64,000 bases of DNA from Mycobacterium sp. KBS0706 (GTDB taxonomy: Bacteria > Pseudomonadota > Alphaproteobacteria > DSM-16000 > Inquilinaceae): NCBI RefSeq assembly GCF_005938675.2, contig NZ_VCCH02000002.1, forward strand, positions 62,001-126,000, read 5' to 3'. The notes below the pieces were generated by a model, which saw only the letters and a list, made by a program, of their open reading frames with translations, searched no databases and was not told the DNA's origin. How positions within the stretch are numbered: the first letter of the stretch is position 1; each line of letters begins with the position of its first letter. This document shows, in pieces, positions 16,818 through 26,481 of the stretch. The position numbers and the translations under genes were made by a program.

Positions 16818-17531
16818 ATGCCGTTCAGCGCCTTCAAAGTCCTCACCTTCGACGTCGTCGGCACCCTGATCGACTTCGAGACCGGAATCCTCGACTCCGT
16901 CCGGCGGATCGGCGGCCGCGCCGCGCAGGGGCTGAGCGACGACCGGATCTTCGAGGTCTACAAGCGTGGCCGCGACGCCCACCCGTACCGGTCCAGCGAG
17001 GCGATGTTCCATGTCTACAAATCGCTGGCGCAGGAGCTGGAGTTGCCGGCCGACGACCTGGCGGCCGGGGCCTTCCAGCTCGACGTGCTGCGCTGGCCGG
17101 CCTTCGCCGATTCCGCCGAGGCGCTGCGCCGCTTGCGCCGCCGCTTCCGGCTGGTGGCGATGACCAATGCCGACCGCACCGCCTTCTCCAGCTATGCCAA
17201 CACGCTGGGCCAGCCCTTCGACGACAGCGTCACCGCCGACGAGACCGGCACGGCCAAGCCCGACCCGAACTTCTTCTCCTTCAACCGCGGCCGGCAATCG
17301 GCCTTCGGCTACAAATTCGGCGAGATCCTGCATGTGGCGCAGAGCCAGCACCACGACATCGGCGTCGCGCGCAAGCTCGGCTACAAGACCTGCTGGATCG
17401 AGCGCCGACAGGGGCAGCAGGGCTTCGGCGGCACCCCGGCGGTGCCGACGCTGACCACGCCCGACTTCCATTTCGCGACGCTGCAGCAGCTCGCCGACGC
17501 CGTCGAGGCGGCCGAGGCACGGGCCGCCTGA
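16818..17531 (+). CDS. HAD-superfamily hydrolase, 2-haloacid dehalogenase type II-like
   Basis: A 237-residue HAD hydrolase. Motif I is FDVVGTL with nucleophile D12; the second Asp of the DxD phosphatase motif is Val, as tends to occur in the dehalogenase-like branch. Motif II is AMTNADR and the motif III lysine is in GTAKPDPNFF. The missing second Asp argues against a phosphatase. Its place between an ATPase and an oxidase of one importer operon suggests it acts on the imported compound or a breakdown product. Whether it really removes halide is not shown. Confidence 0.78.
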   Translation: MPFSAFKVLTFDVVGTLIDFETGILDSVRRIGGRAAQGLSDDRIFEVYKRGRDAHPYRSSEAMFHVYKSLAQELELPADDLAAGAFQLDVLRWPAFADSAEALRRLRRRFRLVAMTNADRTAFSSYANTLGQPFDDSVTADETGTAKPDPNFFSFNRGRQSAFGYKFGEILHVAQSQHHDIGVARKLGYKTCWIERRQGQQGFGGTPAVPTLTTPDFHFATLQQLADAVEAAEARAA

Positions 17532-17545
17532 CCGGACGCATACCG

Positions 17546-18853
17546 ATGATGGCCCTTCCTTCCCCCAGGCTCGGCGTCAACTCGCTCTGGGCCGCGACCG
17601 CAGGCCCGGCGCCGTGCCTGCCGGCGCTGGACGGCGATGCCGCGGCGGATGTGGTCATCATCGGCGCCGGCTACACCGGCCTGTCGGCGGCGCACCACAT
17701 CGCCGCCGGCGGGCTCGACCCTCTGGTGCTCGACGCCAATGCGGTCGGGTGGGGGGCCAGCGGCCGCAACGGCGGCTTCGTCTCCCCCAAGTTCCGCCTG
17801 TCGCTGCCGGCCATCGCCGCAACCCATGGCCGGGACATGGCGCGGCGAATGTACGAGCTGGGCCACGAGGCGGTCGACGCCGTCGAGGCACTGGTCGAGG
17901 AGTTCGGCATCGACAGCGCCGGCTTCGCCCGGGTCGGGCTGGTCAAGGCGGCGCACACCGAGCGGGCGCTGGTCGCCGTCGCCGCCGAGGCCGAATGGAT
18001 GAAGGCCGAGATGGGCGACGGCCATATCAGCCTGCTGTCGCGCGACGAGGTCCGGGCGGAGCTCGGCTCCGACGGCTTCGTCGGCGGCGCGCTGACCCGC
18101 GGCCCCGGCTGCATCCACCCGCTGAACTATGCGCGCGGGCTGGCCGCCGGCCTGTCGGCGCGCGGCATCCGCATCCATGAGGACAGCCCGGCGCTCGCGA
18201 TCCGGCGCGAGCGGGGGGCGGTGGTGGTGGAGACGCCGCGGGGCCGGGTGCGCGCCGCCCAGGCGATCATCGCCACCAATGCCTATTCCGACCTGACCGG
18301 CGCGACGCGGGAGATGCAGCGGACTCTGGTGCCGTTCCGCAGCGCCGTCCTGGCGACCGCGCCGCTGCCGCCGGACCTCGCCGCCAGCCTGCTGCCGACC
18401 CGCCGGATCTGCAGCGAGACCCGGCGGATGATGCGCTGGTTCCGGATCGTCGATGGCCGCTTCGTCTTCGGCGGCCGCGGCGCCTTCGGCAAGGCGGATT
18501 CGCCGGCCGCCTTCGCGGCGCTGCGGCGCGCCATGGTGGCGCTGTTCCCGATGCTGGCCGACATCCCGGTCGAATACAGCTGGTCCGGCCTTGTCGCCAT
18601 GACGCTGGACTCCGTCCCGCATGTCGGGCGGCGCGACGACCGGCTGCTGTTCGCCCTCGGCTACAACGGCGCCGGCGTTGCCATGGCCAGCCTGATGGGC
18701 CGCTACCTCGCCGCCTTCGTGCGCGGCGAGACGCCGGATGTCGGGCTGCTCGACGCCAGGCGGCTGGCACCGGTGCCGTTCTATCCGCTGCGCGAGCCGG
18801 CGGTCCGCGCCGTCGCCGGCTGGTACCAGATGCTCGACGCCGTCGGGCTGTGA
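17546..18853 (+). CDS. FAD-dependent amine/amino-acid oxidoreductase (DAO family, PuuB-like)
   Basis: A 435-residue flavoprotein with the DAO-family FAD motif VVIIGAGYTGLSAAHHIA (G40, G42, G45), GASGRNGGFVSPKF downstream, and a C-terminal FALGYNGAGVAMASLMG that closes the flavin site. This pattern is shared with gamma-glutamylputrescine oxidase and other secondary-amine oxidases. Next to a polyamine-type importer, oxidation of an amine or N-substituted amino acid is likely. Either of two adjacent ATGs (17546, 17549) could be used. Confidence 0.84.
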   Translation: MMALPSPRLGVNSLWAATAGPAPCLPALDGDAAADVVIIGAGYTGLSAAHHIAAGGLDPLVLDANAVGWGASGRNGGFVSPKFRLSLPAIAATHGRDMARRMYELGHEAVDAVEALVEEFGIDSAGFARVGLVKAAHTERALVAVAAEAEWMKAEMGDGHISLLSRDEVRAELGSDGFVGGALTRGPGCIHPLNYARGLAAGLSARGIRIHEDSPALAIRRERGAVVVETPRGRVRAAQAIIATNAYSDLTGATREMQRTLVPFRSAVLATAPLPPDLAASLLPTRRICSETRRMMRWFRIVDGRFVFGGRGAFGKADSPAAFAALRRAMVALFPMLADIPVEYSWSGLVAMTLDSVPHVGRRDDRLLFALGYNGAGVAMASLMGRYLAAFVRGETPDVGLLDARRLAPVPFYPLREPAVRAVAGWYQMLDAVGL

Positions 18854-18894
18854 AAATGCCGGAGAGCCGGCCAACGAAACAGGGAGACAGGACC

Positions 18895-19935
18895 ATGAGA
18901 TCCAGGCTTCACCTCTTCGCCGCCGGCCTTGCCCTCGGCGCGCTGGCCTCGGGCGCCGCCGGCGCCGAGCAGATCACCTTCGTGTCGCAGGGCGGCGCCT
19001 ATCAGGAGGCGCAGACCAAGGCCATCCTCGACCCGGCCGCCGAGTTGCTCGGCATCACCATCAACCAGGACAGCGCGCCCGACGCCTGGCCGGTGATCAA
19101 GACCCAGACCACCACCGGAAAGCCGATCTGGGACGTTGTCGACACCCCGACCAAGGACTGCGTCCGCGGCGGCGAGCAGGGCATGATCGAGAAGCTCGAC
19201 TTCGCCAGGATCCCGAACGCCGCCGGCCTGCCGGACACCTACAAGACGCCGTATTCGGTGGCCTATGAGTTCTATTCCAGCGTCCTGGCCTACAACACCG
19301 AGAAATACGGCGACAACCCGCCCAAGAGCTGGGCCGATTTCTGGGACGTCAAGAAATTCCCCGGCACCCGGGCGCTGCGCAACCACCCGCTGGCGACGCT
19401 CGAGGCGGCGCTGCTGGCCGACGGCGTGGCGCCGGACAAGCTCTACCCGCTGGATGTCGATCGCGCCTTCCGCAAGCTGGAGGAGATCAAGCCGAACATC
19501 GCGGTGTGGTGGACCTCGGGCGCCCAGTCCGCCCAGCTGCTGGCCGATGGCGAGGCCGACATGATCATGGCCTGGAACGGCCGCGTCTCGGCCGTGGCCA
19601 AGGAAGGCGCCCCGGTCGGCTTCACCTACAACCAGGGCATGCTGCAGAACACCTCGCTGTGCATCCTGAAGGGCGCCCCGAACGCCGATACGGCGGTCAA
19701 GTTCCTCAACGCGGCGATCGCGCCGGACATCCAGGCCAACTTCCCGGCCTATATCGACTACGGCCCGGCCAATCCGGAGGCCTACAAGACCGGCAAGATC
19801 TCGCCCGAGCGCGCGGCGGAGATGCCGAGCTCGCCCGACAACGCCGCGAAGCAGGTGCTGGTCTCCACCGAGTGGTGGAGCTCCCCCGCCGGCGAGGAGG
19901 TGCTGAAGCGCTGGGCCTCCTTCATCCAGCAATAG
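18895..19935 (+). CDS. ABC importer solute-binding protein (PotD-like)
   Basis: A 346-residue periplasmic protein with a Sec signal (RSRLHLFAAGLALGALASG, cleavage after AGA). The mature part opens EQITFVSQGGAYQEAQTKA and has KSWADFWDVKKFPGTRAL, typical of the PotD/spermidine-putrescine-like group that in alphaproteobacteria also binds other amines, opines and amino acids. The ATG at 18895 follows AGGGAGA; in-frame sequence upstream to 18850 has no ribosome site. It works with the permeases just downstream and the ATPase at 15687. Confidence 0.87.
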   Translation: MRSRLHLFAAGLALGALASGAAGAEQITFVSQGGAYQEAQTKAILDPAAELLGITINQDSAPDAWPVIKTQTTTGKPIWDVVDTPTKDCVRGGEQGMIEKLDFARIPNAAGLPDTYKTPYSVAYEFYSSVLAYNTEKYGDNPPKSWADFWDVKKFPGTRALRNHPLATLEAALLADGVAPDKLYPLDVDRAFRKLEEIKPNIAVWWTSGAQSAQLLADGEADMIMAWNGRVSAVAKEGAPVGFTYNQGMLQNTSLCILKGAPNADTAVKFLNAAIAPDIQANFPAYIDYGPANPEAYKTGKISPERAAEMPSSPDNAAKQVLVSTEWWSSPAGEEVLKRWASFIQQ

Positions 19936-19956
19936 CCCCGAGCGGTTGAAGCAGGC

Positions 19957-20853
19957 ATGTCCGTGACCATCAGTCCTTCGGTGTCGCAGCCGACCATCGG
20001 TCCGTCGGTGTCGCAGGAGCGTCGCGAGCAGCGGCTGACGCTCCTGCTGCTGGCGCCCGCTTTGGCGGTGATCGTCTGCCTGCTGATCGTGCCGCTCGGC
20101 TGGCTGGCCTGGCAGTCGATCCGCCAGGACGGCGGCTTCACCCTCACCAACTACCAGCGCTTCGTCACCGACGATGCCACCTGGATGTCCTTCCTGACGA
20201 CCTTCCGCATCGCCTTCACCGTCACCCTGGCGACGCTGCTGCTCGGCTATCCGGTCGCCTATGTCGCGGCGGCCGTGTCGCCGGGCTGGCGGATGGTGAT
20301 CCTGGCTTTGGTGGTGCTGCCGTTCTGGACCAGCGTGCTGGTGCGATCCTACGCCTGGCTGATCCTGCTGCAGCGCCGCGGCATCATCAATTCGGCGCTG
20401 ACCGATCTCGGCCTGATCGACAGCCCCCTGCTGCTCGTCAATAACGAGCTCGGCACCGTGATCGCGACGATCCACATCCTGCTGCCCTTCATGGTGCTGC
20501 CGCTCTATGCGGCGATGCAGAAGATCCCGCGCGAGCTGACCATGGCGGGGGCCAGCCTGGGCGGGTCGCCCGCCTTCGTCTTCCTGCGCGTGTTCCTGCC
20601 CTTGTCTCTGCCGGGCGTGATCGCGGGGGCGGTGCTGGTCTTCGCCCTGACGCTCGGCTTCTACATCACGCCGGAGCTGCTCGGTGGCGGCCGCACCTAC
20701 ATGGTGTCGATGCTCGTCTCCCGGAACATCGAGGTCTACAACGAGTGGGGCGCGGCCTCGTCGATCAGCGTCGTCCTGCTGGCCTGCGTGTTCCTGATCT
20801 TCCGGGTCGCCAGCCTTTTCATCCCGTTCGAACGGATCATGGGCGCGAGGTGA
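19957..20853 (+). CDS. ABC importer permease (PotB-like)
   Basis: A 298-residue permease with about six hydrophobic segments. After a polar N-terminus it runs LLLLAPALAVIVCLLIVPLG and ends with a helix before FERIMGAR. The EAA loop is PRELTMAGASLGGSPAFVFL. SVLVRSYAWLILLQRRGIIN is a strong PotB/PotH-family signature. Twenty-one bases separate it from the binding-protein gene and three from the next permease. Confidence 0.87.
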   Translation: MSVTISPSVSQPTIGPSVSQERREQRLTLLLLAPALAVIVCLLIVPLGWLAWQSIRQDGGFTLTNYQRFVTDDATWMSFLTTFRIAFTVTLATLLLGYPVAYVAAAVSPGWRMVILALVVLPFWTSVLVRSYAWLILLQRRGIINSALTDLGLIDSPLLLVNNELGTVIATIHILLPFMVLPLYAAMQKIPRELTMAGASLGGSPAFVFLRVFLPLSLPGVIAGAVLVFALTLGFYITPELLGGGRTYMVSMLVSRNIEVYNEWGAASSISVVLLACVFLIFRVASLFIPFERIMGAR

Positions 20854-20856
20854 GCC

Positions 20857-21654
20857 ATGAAGATCACCCACTTCTTCCTGTACGGCTTCGTCGCGCTGGT
20901 CCTGGTCTGGATGATCATCCCGATCGTCATCGTCGTGCCGATGTCCTTCTCCGGCGCCCGGTTCCTGTCCTTCCCGCCGCCGTCCTGGTCGCTGCGCTGG
21001 TACGACTCCTATCTCGGCAACCCGGCCTGGATGCAGGCGACGAAGATCAGCCTGATCGTGGCGGCGTCGAGCGCCGTCCTCGCCACCATCATGGGAACCG
21101 CGGCGGCCTATGCGCTGAACCTCACCCAATCCAAGCTGCTGCGCGGCCTGCAGGTGGTGCTGCTGCTGCCGCTGGTGGTGCCGATCGTGATCACGGCGGT
21201 CGGCATCTTCCTGGTCTATGCCCAGGTCGGGCTCCTGGCGACCATGACCGGGCTGGTCCTGGCCAATGTCATGCTCGGGCTGCCCTATGTGGTGACCTCG
21301 GTGCTGGTCAGCCTGCGCAAATTCGACCCGGCGCAGGAAATGGCGGCGCTCAGCCTCGGCATGAACCGGTTCCGCACCTTCTTCGCCGTGACCCTGCCGC
21401 AGATCCGCTCCGGCGTGGTCTCCGGCCTGCTGTTCGCGTTCATCTCGGCGCTGGATGAGACGGTCGTCGCCCTGTTCGTCTCCGGCGGCCAGTACCAGAC
21501 CCTGACCAAGCGCATGTTCACCTCGCTGCGCGACGAGATCGACCCGACCATCGCCGCCATCAGCACGCTGCTGACCGCGGTCTCCCTGGTCATCGTCGTG
21601 CTGGCCTCCCTCAGCGCCCGGAACGCGGAGCGACGGCGGGCCGTCGCCGGATGA
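20857..21654 (+). CDS. ABC importer permease (PotC-like)
   Basis: A 265-residue partner permease. PMSFSGARFLSFPPPSWSLR and WYDSYLGN at the N-terminus and the EAA loop FDPAQEMAALSLGMNRFRTF near residue 155 match PotC/PotI proteins. FISALDETVVALFVSGGQYQ near the C-terminus is another family hallmark. Its stop overlaps the next gene start by 4 bases, tying the GMC oxidoreductase to the transport operon. Confidence 0.87.
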   Translation: MKITHFFLYGFVALVLVWMIIPIVIVVPMSFSGARFLSFPPPSWSLRWYDSYLGNPAWMQATKISLIVAASSAVLATIMGTAAAYALNLTQSKLLRGLQVVLLLPLVVPIVITAVGIFLVYAQVGLLATMTGLVLANVMLGLPYVVTSVLVSLRKFDPAQEMAALSLGMNRFRTFFAVTLPQIRSGVVSGLLFAFISALDETVVALFVSGGQYQTLTKRMFTSLRDEIDPTIAAISTLLTAVSLVIVVLASLSARNAERRRAVAG

Positions 21655-23351
21655 GGGCCCACTGCCTGATCCTGGGCGGCGGCTCGGCCGGCTGCGTCCT
21701 GGCCGCGCGGCTGTCGGAAGATCTCGGCCGCTCGGTCATCCTGGTGGAGGCGGGGCGGGACATCGCCGCCGGCAACGCCCCGCCCGACATCCTCAGCCGC
21801 TATCCCGGCCGGGCCTATCTCGATTCCTCGAACATCTGGGGCGGGCTGACGGCCCTGATGGGCCACGGCCGGTCGAATGCGGCGCCGCGCAGCAGCCGCC
21901 GCTACGAGCAGGCGAAGCTGCTCGGGGGCGGCTCCGCCATCAACGCACTGATGGCCAATCGCGGCTCGCCCGGGGATTACGCCGAGTGGGAGGCGCTGGG
22001 CGCCGCCGGCTGGGGCTGGGACGACTGCCTGCCGGTGTTCCGCCGGATCGAGGCCGACCGCGACTTCACCGGCCCGCTGCATGGGACGGACGGGCCGCTC
22101 AGCATCCGGCGCATCGGCGGCGACCGGATCTCGCCCTTCGTGCACCGGGTGATGCAGACGCTGGAGCGGCGCGGCCACCCGATCCGGGCCGACCAGAACG
22201 GAGCCTGGGAGGACGGCGCCTATCGCGGCGCCATCGCCGTCAGCGACCACGGCGAACGCCTGCCGACCTCGATCGCCTGGCTGACGCCCGAGGTCCGCCG
22301 CCGGCCCAATCTGACGATCCTGACCGGGTGCCGCGCCGACCGGCTGCTGTTCGACGGCCGCCGCGTGATCGGGGCGGGGATCATGGGCGTGGACGGCCGG
22401 CCGCAGGCGATCGACGCCGGCGAGGTCATCGTCGCGGCCGGTGCCATCCACAGCCCGGCGCTGCTGCTGCGCTCCGGCATCGGCCCGGCCGCCGAGCTGC
22501 AGCCGCTCGGCATCCCGGTGGTCGCGAACCTCCCCGGCGTCGGCCGCAACTTGATGGAGCATCCCTCGATCGCCATCGCCGCCACTTTGCCGCCGGCGAT
22601 GCGGGTGCGGGATCGCGGCGAGCATCACGAGCAGGCGATCTGGCGCTTCTCCTCGGGGCTGGACGGCCTGCCGCAAGGCGACATGCACGCCGCCATCCTG
22701 TCGCGCTCGGGCTGGCATTCGGTCGGCCTGCGCATGGGCAGCCTGTTCTTCTGGGTGAACAAATCGCTCTCACGAGGCATGCTGACCCTGGCTTCGGCCG
22801 ATCCCGCGGCCGAGCCGCATGTCGATTTCCGCATGCTCAGCGACCGCCGCGACCTCGACCGGCTGAAGCTGGCGCTGCGGCTGGGGGCGGCGGTGCTGCT
22901 GGACCCGCATATGGACGGGCATCGCGGCCCGGTCTTCCCGTCCAGCTACTCGCCCCGCGTCGCGCGGATCGCCGGCCCCGGCGCCTGGAACGCGCTGCAG
23001 CGGGGCGCGCTGTCCGCGCTGCTCGATCTCGCCGGGCCGCTACGCGCCACGCTGGTCCATGCCGCCGTCACCCTGGGGACGACGCTGGACGGTCTGCTGC
23101 GCGACGACGACGCGCTGACCGATTTCGTCCGGCGCCATGTCGGCGGCACCTGGCACCCATCGGGCACCTGCCGGATGGGGGCGGAGCGAGACCCCGCGGC
23201 CGTCACCTCGTCGACCGGCAAGGTCCATGGCGTCGACGGCCTGCGCGTCGCCGATGCCTCGCTGATGCCGTCGATCCCCTGCGCCAACACCAACATCCCG
23301 ACCATCATGATCGCCGAGCGCATCGCCGACTTCATCCGGGCCGGCCGATAG
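21651..23351 (+). CDS. GMC-family oxidoreductase (choline-dehydrogenase-like)
   Basis: A 566-residue FAD enzyme of the glucose-methanol-choline family, oxidising an alcohol to an aldehyde. The N-terminal FAD motif is LILGGGSAGCVLAARL (G9, G11, G14). The GMC signature is KLLGGGSAINALMANRG near residue 92, and the catalytic His is H502 in WHPSGTCRMG. It ends with NTNIPTIMIAERIADF as expected. It is last in the polyamine-type importer operon, so the imported compound or a product of the DAO-type oxidase may carry the alcohol group. Confidence 0.85.
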   Translation: MRAHCLILGGGSAGCVLAARLSEDLGRSVILVEAGRDIAAGNAPPDILSRYPGRAYLDSSNIWGGLTALMGHGRSNAAPRSSRRYEQAKLLGGGSAINALMANRGSPGDYAEWEALGAAGWGWDDCLPVFRRIEADRDFTGPLHGTDGPLSIRRIGGDRISPFVHRVMQTLERRGHPIRADQNGAWEDGAYRGAIAVSDHGERLPTSIAWLTPEVRRRPNLTILTGCRADRLLFDGRRVIGAGIMGVDGRPQAIDAGEVIVAAGAIHSPALLLRSGIGPAAELQPLGIPVVANLPGVGRNLMEHPSIAIAATLPPAMRVRDRGEHHEQAIWRFSSGLDGLPQGDMHAAILSRSGWHSVGLRMGSLFFWVNKSLSRGMLTLASADPAAEPHVDFRMLSDRRDLDRLKLALRLGAAVLLDPHMDGHRGPVFPSSYSPRVARIAGPGAWNALQRGALSALLDLAGPLRATLVHAAVTLGTTLDGLLRDDDALTDFVRRHVGGTWHPSGTCRMGAERDPAAVTSSTGKVHGVDGLRVADASLMPSIPCANTNIPTIMIAERIADFIRAGR

Positions 23352-23368
23352 GCGTCAGAGACGGTCTC

Positions 23369-24397
23369 TCACGTCGTCGCGCGCTCGACCAGCTCCGGCT
23401 CGATCACGATCGAATGCTGCAGGTTGCGGCCCTCGATCCGGTCGATCAGCATGCGCATGGCGGCGTCGCCGAGGTCCTGCTTGGCGACGTGCAGGGTCGA
23501 CAGGGGCGGGTTCACCAGCCGCGCGGGCAGGATGTCGTCGCAGCCCAGCACGGCGATGTCGCCGGGCACCGCCAGCCCGGCCTCGCGGATCACCGACAGG
23601 GCGCCGATCGCGATCAGGTCGTTGTAGCAGATCACCGCGTCGATCTCGGTGCCGGGCTCCGCCAGGCGCCGGGCGGCGGCGGTGCCGCCCTCCAGGTCGG
23701 GCGTGGACGTCTCCTCCGCCACCAGATCCAGCCCATGCTCCGTCAGCGCGTCGAGGATGCCGGCGCGTCGCATCCGGCCGCTGTAGGAGGTCGCCGGGCC
23801 GCCGATATAGGCGATGCGCCGGCGGCCACGGGCGATCAGCAGCCGGGTGGCGGCGGCCAGGCCGGTGCGGAAGTCGATCTCGATCGTACCGGCGACGCGG
23901 CGCGGCATCGGCCGGTTGATCAGCACCGCCGCGCGGTGCGGCTCGATCGCCTGCTGCAGCCGCTTGTCCTCCAGCCGGGCGCTGCAGACGATGACGCCGT
24001 CGACCCGGCGGTCCAGCAACGTCGCCAGCACCTCGGCCTCGCGCTCCGGGTCCTCGACCACGTTGCAGGTCAACAGGGTGAAGCCGCGGGCCCGCGCCGC
24101 CAGCTCGGCGCCCTTGATGATCTCCGGGAAGAATGGGTTGCCGATGTCCGGCACCACGATGCCGACGGTGTAGGAGCGATCGCCCTTCAGCCCCTTGGCG
24201 AAGCTGTTCGGCCGGTACGCCAGACTGGCCGCCGCCGCCAGCACCCGGGCCCGCGTCTCCTCGCTGGCCCCGCCGCGGCCGTTCATCACCCGCGACGCCG
24301 TCATGGTCGAGACGCCGGCCGCCGCCGCCACATCCGTCAACGTGGCGCCGCGGGGCAGGGGCTTCGGGCCGTTCTGAAAGTTATCGTTAACTGTCAC
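23369..24397 (-). CDS. LacI-family regulator
   Basis: A 342-residue regulator starting at GTG (24395-24397). The helix-turn-helix is [20 protein letters not shown], followed by a hinge and a ribose-binding-like effector domain ([20 protein letters not shown]). It is divergent from the GH39/family 5 importer operon. A perfect palindrome at 24479-24492 and a weaker copy at 24379-24392, inside its own first codons, point to autoregulation and control of that operon, probably with a sugar or uronate as inducer. Confidence 0.87.
   Translation of the reverse strand: MTVNDNFQNGPKPLPRGATLTDVAAAAGVSTMTASRVMNGRGGASEETRARVLAAAASLAYRPNSFAKGLKGDRSYTVGIVVPDIGNPFFPEIIKGAELAARARGFTLLTCNVVEDPEREAEVLATLLDRRVDGVIVCSARLEDKRLQQAIEPHRAAVLINRPMPRRVAGTIEIDFRTGLAAATRLLIARGRRRIAYIGGPATSYSGRMRRAGILDALTEHGLDLVAEETSTPDLEGGTAAARRLAEPGTEIDAVICYNDLIAIGALSVIREAGLAVPGDIAVLGCDDILPARLVNPPLSTLHVAKQDLGDAAMRMLIDRIEGRNLQHSIVIEPELVERATT
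24379..24392. promoter_or_regulatory. Secondary LacI operator inside lacI 5' end
   Basis: AGTTATCGTTAACT has 5-base arms (AGTTA/TAACT) around a central CG, the form of a LacI-family operator, and shares CGTTAAC with the primary site at 24479-24492. It covers codons 2 to 6-7 of the LacI gene. A repressor bound at both sites, 100 bases apart, could form a loop. Confidence 0.45.
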
Positions 24398-24470
24398 GCT
24401 CGCTGGACTCTGGCGAGGTTGGGCACTCAGTCAAAGGAATACGGAGAACTTCATCAGGGCGCAAGCGGTA

Positions 24471-24499
24471 TTGACGCACGTTAACGTTAACGATATTGA
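24471..24499 (+). promoter_or_regulatory. Promoter region with LacI operator, GH39 operon
   Basis: TTGACG at 24471-24476 is a good -35 box for the operon starting at 24543. The perfect 14-base palindrome CGTTAACGTTAACG (24479-24492, central CG as in LacI-family operators) fills the spacer. The -10 box is unclear; GATATT at 24492-24497 is the nearest candidate, with a short 15-base spacer. Binding here should block RNA polymerase. Confidence 0.6.
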
Positions 24500-24542
24500 G
24501 TCGGACATAAGGTCGAAGACCAACCAGAGGGAGGACTCCAGG

Positions 24543-26459
24543 ATGGGCGCCGAAACACGCGCGCTGTGGGGCGCGGCTTTGATCCCGATGCTTCTCTTCG
24601 CCACCGCGGCCGCGGCCGCCGACTATAAAGAGGCGCCGGCCCTGGCCGCCGAGGTGACGGCCGGCAAGCTGCCGCCGCTGGCGCAGCGGCTGCCGGAGCA
24701 TCCGCTGGTGGTGACGCCGCTGGAGAAGGTCGGCAAATACGGCGGCACCTGGCGGCAGGGGCTGGTCGGCGGCGGCGAGAGCCTGATGGACCGCACCATC
24801 GGCTACACCCGCCTGGTGCGCTGGAACCCGGCCTGGACCGATGTGATCCCCGACGCCGCCGAATCCGTCGACGTCAACGACGACGCCACCGTCTTCACCT
24901 TCCATCTGCGGAAGGGGATGAAATGGTCGGACGGCGCGCCCTTCACCGCCGACGACATCATGTTCTGGTACCAGGACGTGCTGATGGACAAGGAGCTGAC
25001 GCCGTCGGTGCCGCGCTGGCTCCGCGCCGGCGGCAAGCCGGTGACGGTGGAGAAGGTCGACGCCGAGACCGTCCGCTTCAGCTTCGCCGCGCCGAACGGC
25101 CTGTTCCTGCCGGCCATGGCGACGCAGCTCGGCTCAGAGATCCTGGCGGCGTCGCCGCGCCACTACCTCGAGAAGTTCCACAAGAAGTACAACCCGGACG
25201 GCATCGACGCGCTGGTCAAGGCGGCCGGCGTGCCGAACTGGACGACGCTGTTCCAGAACCGCACCGTCTATCAGAACGGCAGCCGCTGGCGCGATGTCGG
25301 CCGGCCGGTGCTCGACCCCTGGGTGCTGACCGTGGGTTACAGCGGCACCAGCCAGGTGGTGGCCGAGCGCAATCCGTATTTCTACAAGGTCGATCCCGAG
25401 GGCAACCAGCTGCCCTATATCGACCGCGTCACCTACGACGTGGTCGGCGACACCCAGGGGCTGGTGCTGAAGGCGATCAACGGCGACCTCGACATGCAGT
25501 CCTATGGGCTGGACGGCATCGAAAACCAGGCGGTGCTGGCGCAGCACCGGGAGCAGGGCGGCTACCGCCTGTTCCGCGCCCGGCCGGCCTATTCCAACTC
25601 GATGCTGATCTGCCTGAACGAGACGGTGAAGGACGAGAACCTGCAGAAGGTGTTCCAGAACCGCGACTTCCGCATCGCCCTGTCCTATGCCATCAACCGC
25701 GACGAGCTGAACGAGCTGATCTATGCCGGGCTGTCGCGGCCTTACCAGGCGGCGCCGCGGCCGGACACCGGGCTGTATGACGAGGTCATGGCCACCCAGT
25801 ACACCGAATACGACCCGGCCAAGGCCAACCAGCTGCTCGACGCCGCCGGCTTCGACAAGAAGGACGGCGACGGCTTCCGCCTCGGCCCTGACGGCAAGCG
25901 CATCTCCTTCGCCATCGATGCCCTGGCCTCGCGCAAGTATCACGTCGACGCGCTGGAGCTGATCCGCAAATACTGGCGCGATGTCGGCATCGACATGCAG
26001 GTCAAGGCGATCGAATCCTCCTTCGCCTTCGCCCGGCAACTGGCCAACGACCAGCAGGGCCTGGTCTGGCTCGGTGGCGGCGGCTACGACTTCCTCGGGC
26101 TGCTCGACCCGAAATGGTACTTCCCCTACGAGAACCAGTCGGCCTTCGCCTCGGCCTGGGGCATCTGGTACCAGAGCCCGAAGGACCCGAACGCGGTCGA
26201 GCCGACCGGCCCGGCGCGCGAGCAGCAGGAGCTGTACGAGCAGCTCAAGGCCCAGCCGACCACGGCCCGCCAGATCGAGGTGATGAAGAAGCTGCTGGCC
26301 ATCACCCGCGACCAGTTCTGGGTGATCGGCACGATGATGGCGCCGGACAATGTCGGCGTGGTGAAGACCAACATGAAGAACGTGCCGGAGCAGCTGCCGG
26401 ACACGGTCTTCTACATGACGCCGGGGCCGACCAACCCGGAAACCTACTTCTACGAATAG
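24543..26459 (+). CDS. ABC importer solute-binding protein, family 5, long form
   Basis: A 638-residue periplasmic binding protein with a Sec signal ([20 protein letters not shown], cleavage before DYKEAP). The SBP_bac_5 core includes [20 protein letters not shown] near residue 120. It is about 100 residues longer than the other two family 5 proteins in this window, as in the subset that binds oligosaccharides. The ATG at 24543 follows GGGAGGACTCCAGG; the in-frame extension to 24471 would cover the operator. The operon continues with glycan enzymes, which favours an oligosaccharide ligand over a peptide. Confidence 0.86.
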   Translation: MGAETRALWGAALIPMLLFATAAAAADYKEAPALAAEVTAGKLPPLAQRLPEHPLVVTPLEKVGKYGGTWRQGLVGGGESLMDRTIGYTRLVRWNPAWTDVIPDAAESVDVNDDATVFTFHLRKGMKWSDGAPFTADDIMFWYQDVLMDKELTPSVPRWLRAGGKPVTVEKVDAETVRFSFAAPNGLFLPAMATQLGSEILAASPRHYLEKFHKKYNPDGIDALVKAAGVPNWTTLFQNRTVYQNGSRWRDVGRPVLDPWVLTVGYSGTSQVVAERNPYFYKVDPEGNQLPYIDRVTYDVVGDTQGLVLKAINGDLDMQSYGLDGIENQAVLAQHREQGGYRLFRARPAYSNSMLICLNETVKDENLQKVFQNRDFRIALSYAINRDELNELIYAGLSRPYQAAPRPDTGLYDEVMATQYTEYDPAKANQLLDAAGFDKKDGDGFRLGPDGKRISFAIDALASRKYHVDALELIRKYWRDVGIDMQVKAIESSFAFARQLANDQQGLVWLGGGGYDFLGLLDPKWYFPYENQSAFASAWGIWYQSPKDPNAVEPTGPAREQQELYEQLKAQPTTARQIEVMKKLLAITRDQFWVIGTMMAPDNVGVVKTNMKNVPEQLPDTVFYMTPGPTNPETYFYE

Positions 26460-26481
26460 CCGCCACGACACCGAGGCCGCG

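Noticed and set aside
15687..21654. Calling this importer a spermidine/putrescine transporter
   Set aside because: The family resemblance is real, but relatives carry opines, amino acids and other amines, so a polyamine ligand is not supported by sequence alone.
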